Shown piece by piece: positions 60,960-64,000 of a stretch of DNA of 64,000 nt. Positions within the stretch are counted from its first letter, which is position 1. Each line of letters starts with the position of its first letter. The DNA comes from Euglena gracilis (lineage: Eukaryota; Euglenida; Euglenophyceae; Euglenales), in contig CP154956.1 in the NCBI GenBank assembly GCA_039621445.1, forward strand, positions 71,980,914-72,044,913, read 5' to 3'. The notes under the pieces are model-generated. The model saw nothing but the letters and a program-made list of their open reading frames with translations. It did no database searches and was not told the DNA's origin. The translations under genes and the position numbers were made by a program.

Positions 60960-62218
60960 CATTTTTGTATAAAAGTTATTTGAAGCATGAAGGATATGGA
61001 TACTCGTTGTACGATGCATGCGCACCGTGCAACCACCTATTGATGCCCCCCAGCCTTTTTCCCCCCTGATTGGCTGCCTGGCTTTGCCCCTTTAAAAAAA
61101 AATGTACGCGGTGCTGTGCTGAATGCACCAAGAATATTTCTGGCTATGTTTGTTTACCTTGGTGGTGGCTGGACTGGTTCCTGTTGAGGTGTTTTGGGTA
61201 TGGGGCATTTGGCGCTAAAAAAGATTTTGCATGTTTTCTGCTGCCATGGCCACTGCAAATGTATTTTTGACAGGCATTGTGTCTTCAGTGTACAGGTTTA
61301 ATGCACCTATATGCATTAAACCCCGCAAAACCTCCCCCCCCCACAATTGAGCTGGTGTCCGCCGTTGTCGCAAACGCACTTTCCTCCGGAGTCTGCAGCC
61401 CATTGCATCACAACGTAACTCCTGCGGGGATTTCCCTGTGGACGAGGAAGTGGAATGTCTTGCCTTGGCCAAGTCCCTGCCCACTGACAATGGGAAGTTG
61501 GGAAGTGAAACCTGCTGGCCAGCAATAAAGTCCAAGGTCCCAGTCATTGGTCTTTTGGTCCTGCCCCACTCTCCCAAAGATCAGGAGAAGACTCTTGTTG
61601 AGGATTGATTGTTTTTTTGGCCAGCCTGCAATGAGGCACTGTGAGATCCCCCATTTAGGTGGTTGACGCAATCTCCTGGAACGTTGAAGTGTGGTCACGT
61701 TTTTGAGGAGTATTCTTCAATTTTGAGTGTGTGGTTGAGTTTGTGGACTTGCCACAGCCTCACGTGTGTGGGGAGTGGATGACCTGCCCAAAACAGATTC
61801 TTCCAATTTACCAATTCTTTTGAGATCAATTTTTCAAATGAGCTGGATCAGACAGCTGAACAACAGACGGCTTTGGTGGAAGGAAAGTACTGTCAAGAAC
61901 GCACCAAATTACGTGCACACCATAGTACAAGGAGACTTATTTTACAGCCCTGGTCTCCACCAGGTTTTGTGTTGTGTTGTGGCTCTCCTCCTGCCTGGTG
62001 GTGCCATGAGGTGGCAGATGAGGTATGTGGGACTGGACATTTTGGGTATATTTTTCGAAAAGTTTATTTTTGGAATTCAAAAACAGAGTAGGCTGAATTT
62101 GGGGCCAGTCGCGCAGCTAATTTTGTGCCTTGTTGCAAAGGTCACCTCCGTTCAAAATACATCCCAGGTTGTCGGTTCGAGGTCGCGGATTTGAATGTCC
62201 GTTTCATGTTAGAGTGGA
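60960..62218. other. Intergenic DNA, no confident gene
   Basis: Several 80-140 codon frames occur on both strands but none has sustained protein-like composition or paired splice sites. A GGTTCGAGGTC B-box-like motif lies at 62171-62181, just before the duplicated unit. Confidence 0.5.
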
Positions 62219-62395
62219 GCAGTTCCCCGCAGCTTTACAGCCAGCGGCAAGGGCTTGGCTCCAACCGGGCTCATCGGCAGCCTCATCGCTCTTTCTGGCG
62301 ATTCCGGTTCGGCCGTCACCCGGGGCCTTTTTTTCCCGCCATGTCCCCGTGTTATGGCTCCCACACACCTACTCCACCGGAGGAAGGTGTCATGT

Positions 62396-62396
<1 letters not shown>
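62219..62396. repeat. Unit duplicated near both window ends (right copy)
   Basis: Near-identical to 53-212, including GGCTCATCGGCAGCCTCAT and TGGCGATTCCGGTTCGG, again leading directly into (TG)n. Confidence 0.85.
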
Positions 62397-62613
<217 letters not shown>

Positions 62614-63018
62614 GGGCAGGGAGATATTCCGGTCCGGAATAAACCGGAATAAACCGGAACAAAAACCGGAATAACCGGAATAAAAGTGCCAGCCAATGCC
62701 TTGAAAATTCTGCAAGACACAAAGGCAATGAAGGTGAAGTTTGATATATTTTCAGGTTTCAGAATCACAAGAGCAACAAAGAGCGCAAGCGTAGAACAAT
62801 TGGCTCTTGTTATCAGGATCACACTTTCATTTTGCCTATTTCTCCCCCTGGTTGAAGGCATTATTTGTTTGGATTTTATTCCACATGTGGGGCTGTGCTT
62901 AGTGAATGTTTGTTCCTGAGTTCTTTCCAAAGGGACATGAACCAGGACAATATCAACGCTGATTTTTTGGGGCAGGGGTCCCATTAAACAAATCCTTCAA
63001 TCAGGGGGTAATACCACT

Positions 63019-64000
63019 CTTAGGCGGCCTAACTCGCATTCAAGGTTTTGATTTTTGCATTGTGCTTAACAGAGACTGCTGCAGACTTGGTGCATGAATC
63101 GGGGAAGCGCAACGTTGCATTCATTTTGAAACCCGGCGGTGAAACCCACCCTTTTGGCCCTCAGGTTCCGTGGGGACCCTCCACGGTGGCACGTGCGTCA
63201 TTTGCGGTTGTTGGGACCCAGGAAACAGGCCCTTTTGGTGTTTTTGAGCCTGTGGTCCATTTTAAAAAAGGTTCAAACCCCTGGGTTTGAACGCCGGTAC
63301 ACGTGAATTTCCCCCCAAAAAAGGTCGAACACCTTATTGTGTCTCCTTCGTTTTTGAAGCCTTGACTATGTTCTCCAGATGGTGCTACACAGGCCAGGTG
63401 ACTTTTGGCCCGTTTTGTTGTTCTTTTAGGCTCTGCGATCTGTCCATGAAGGTTTATCTGCTGAGGTGTCCGCTTCGGCGCAACAGCCACGCTAATTTAG
63501 AATTGTGTTTGAGCCGATTTTGTGACGTAAAAAGTCTTAAATCTTCGCCCAAGCACGGTTTCAGACCAAGAACAGTGTTTTGGGCCAAGGTTTTGGGGGG
63601 GGACGGCGCCGAAGGGGCGAAGGCGCCGTGGTCCCTGCCCCTTGGCTCCCCTTAACTCTTGGCCCAAACAAAGTTCTTGACATAAAAAATTGTATTTCTA
63701 TTGCACCGTGGCCCAATATAACGCTTAAATTTTCATTATACACGAGCGTGCGCAATTCACAGATGCGCAATGAAAACACGTGTTGACACATATGTTGTTA
63801 TTATTGCACAAGTGCGCAATGAACCCACACATTTAGAAAAACAAAACAAAAAAACATTGCGTCAAAAAGAAATGTGTTTTATTTTTTGTATTGAAAAAAT
63901 TTTTGCATGGTGCAACTGCGCAGGCACTTTGGGGTCATGCACACTGGGCCCAGGGAGCCCTGTGCCCGTCCGTATACCATAGAGTTCCAAGTCGTTGCTG
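63019..64000. mobile_element. CTTAGGCGG-type element, left end, cut by window
   Basis: Begins CTTAGGCGGCCTAACTCGCA, like the family 2 terminus at 4143. It has GTGCGCAAT-type motifs at 63748, 63806 and 63915 and a GGCGCC hairpin variant at 63604-63628. The right end lies outside the window, so no target duplication can be checked. No transposase frame seen. Confidence 0.6.

Overview
This is nuclear DNA from a eukaryote, most likely a protist or alga; the lineage cannot be fixed from sequence alone. Coding sequence occurs only as short GC-rich exons (about 50-250 bp) separated by GT-AG introns of 0.1-9 kb. The rest is low-complexity DNA and transposons: (TG)n tracts, poly-C/poly-G runs of 8-18 bases, hairpin-rich GC elements and several families of inverted-repeat elements. 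There are no bacterial-style operons, ribosome binding sites, rRNA genes, convincing tRNA genes or CRISPR arrays.

Layout. (1) About 0.5-6.7 kb, + strand: C-terminal exons of a protein resembling the cohesin-release factor WAPL. One intron carries a 1.6-kb inverted-repeat transposon (4143-5778). (2) 7.1-13.1 kb: a decayed DIRS-like retrotransposon whose reverse transcriptase reading frame is intact, with inverted outer repeats and a tandem array where the RNase H domain should continue. (3) 13.4-17.5 kb, - strand: an unrecognised zinc-ribbon protein with two similar modules joined by a Pro/Ala-rich linker and broken by two frame changes. (4) 17.8-18.9 kb: a rearranged element fragment with a nested 386-bp insertion. 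(5) 19.1-22.7 kb, + strand: exons of one or more unrecognised proteins. (6) 26.8-43.6 kb, + strand: a MYST-family histone acetyltransferase (Tudor-knot, C2HC zinc finger, HAT core, C-terminal helical part) in nine recognised exons spread over 17 kb. Its introns hold two opposite-oriented copies of a 2.6-kb transposon with CTTAGGCGG termini. (7) 45.1-53.6 kb, + strand: an ATP-grasp-fold protein with an N-terminal hydrophobic segment, in at least eleven exons whose splice phases mostly agree. (8) 54.3-60.95 kb, + strand: an unrecognised helical protein ending in a basic tail. (9) 61-64 kb: a repeat shared with the window start, a long (TG)n tract, and the left end of another CTTAGGCGG element.

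The recognised host genes (a cohesin regulator, a chromatin acetyltransferase, an ATP-grasp enzyme) look like unrelated single-copy housekeeping genes; nothing suggests a functional cluster. The most unusual content is mobile: a transposon group whose long elements are studded with palindromes that look like back-to-back copies of their own termini, and the frame-broken two-module zinc protein. Exon limits are inferred from reading-frame quality, splice dinucleotides and phase agreement, and are approximate unless stated.
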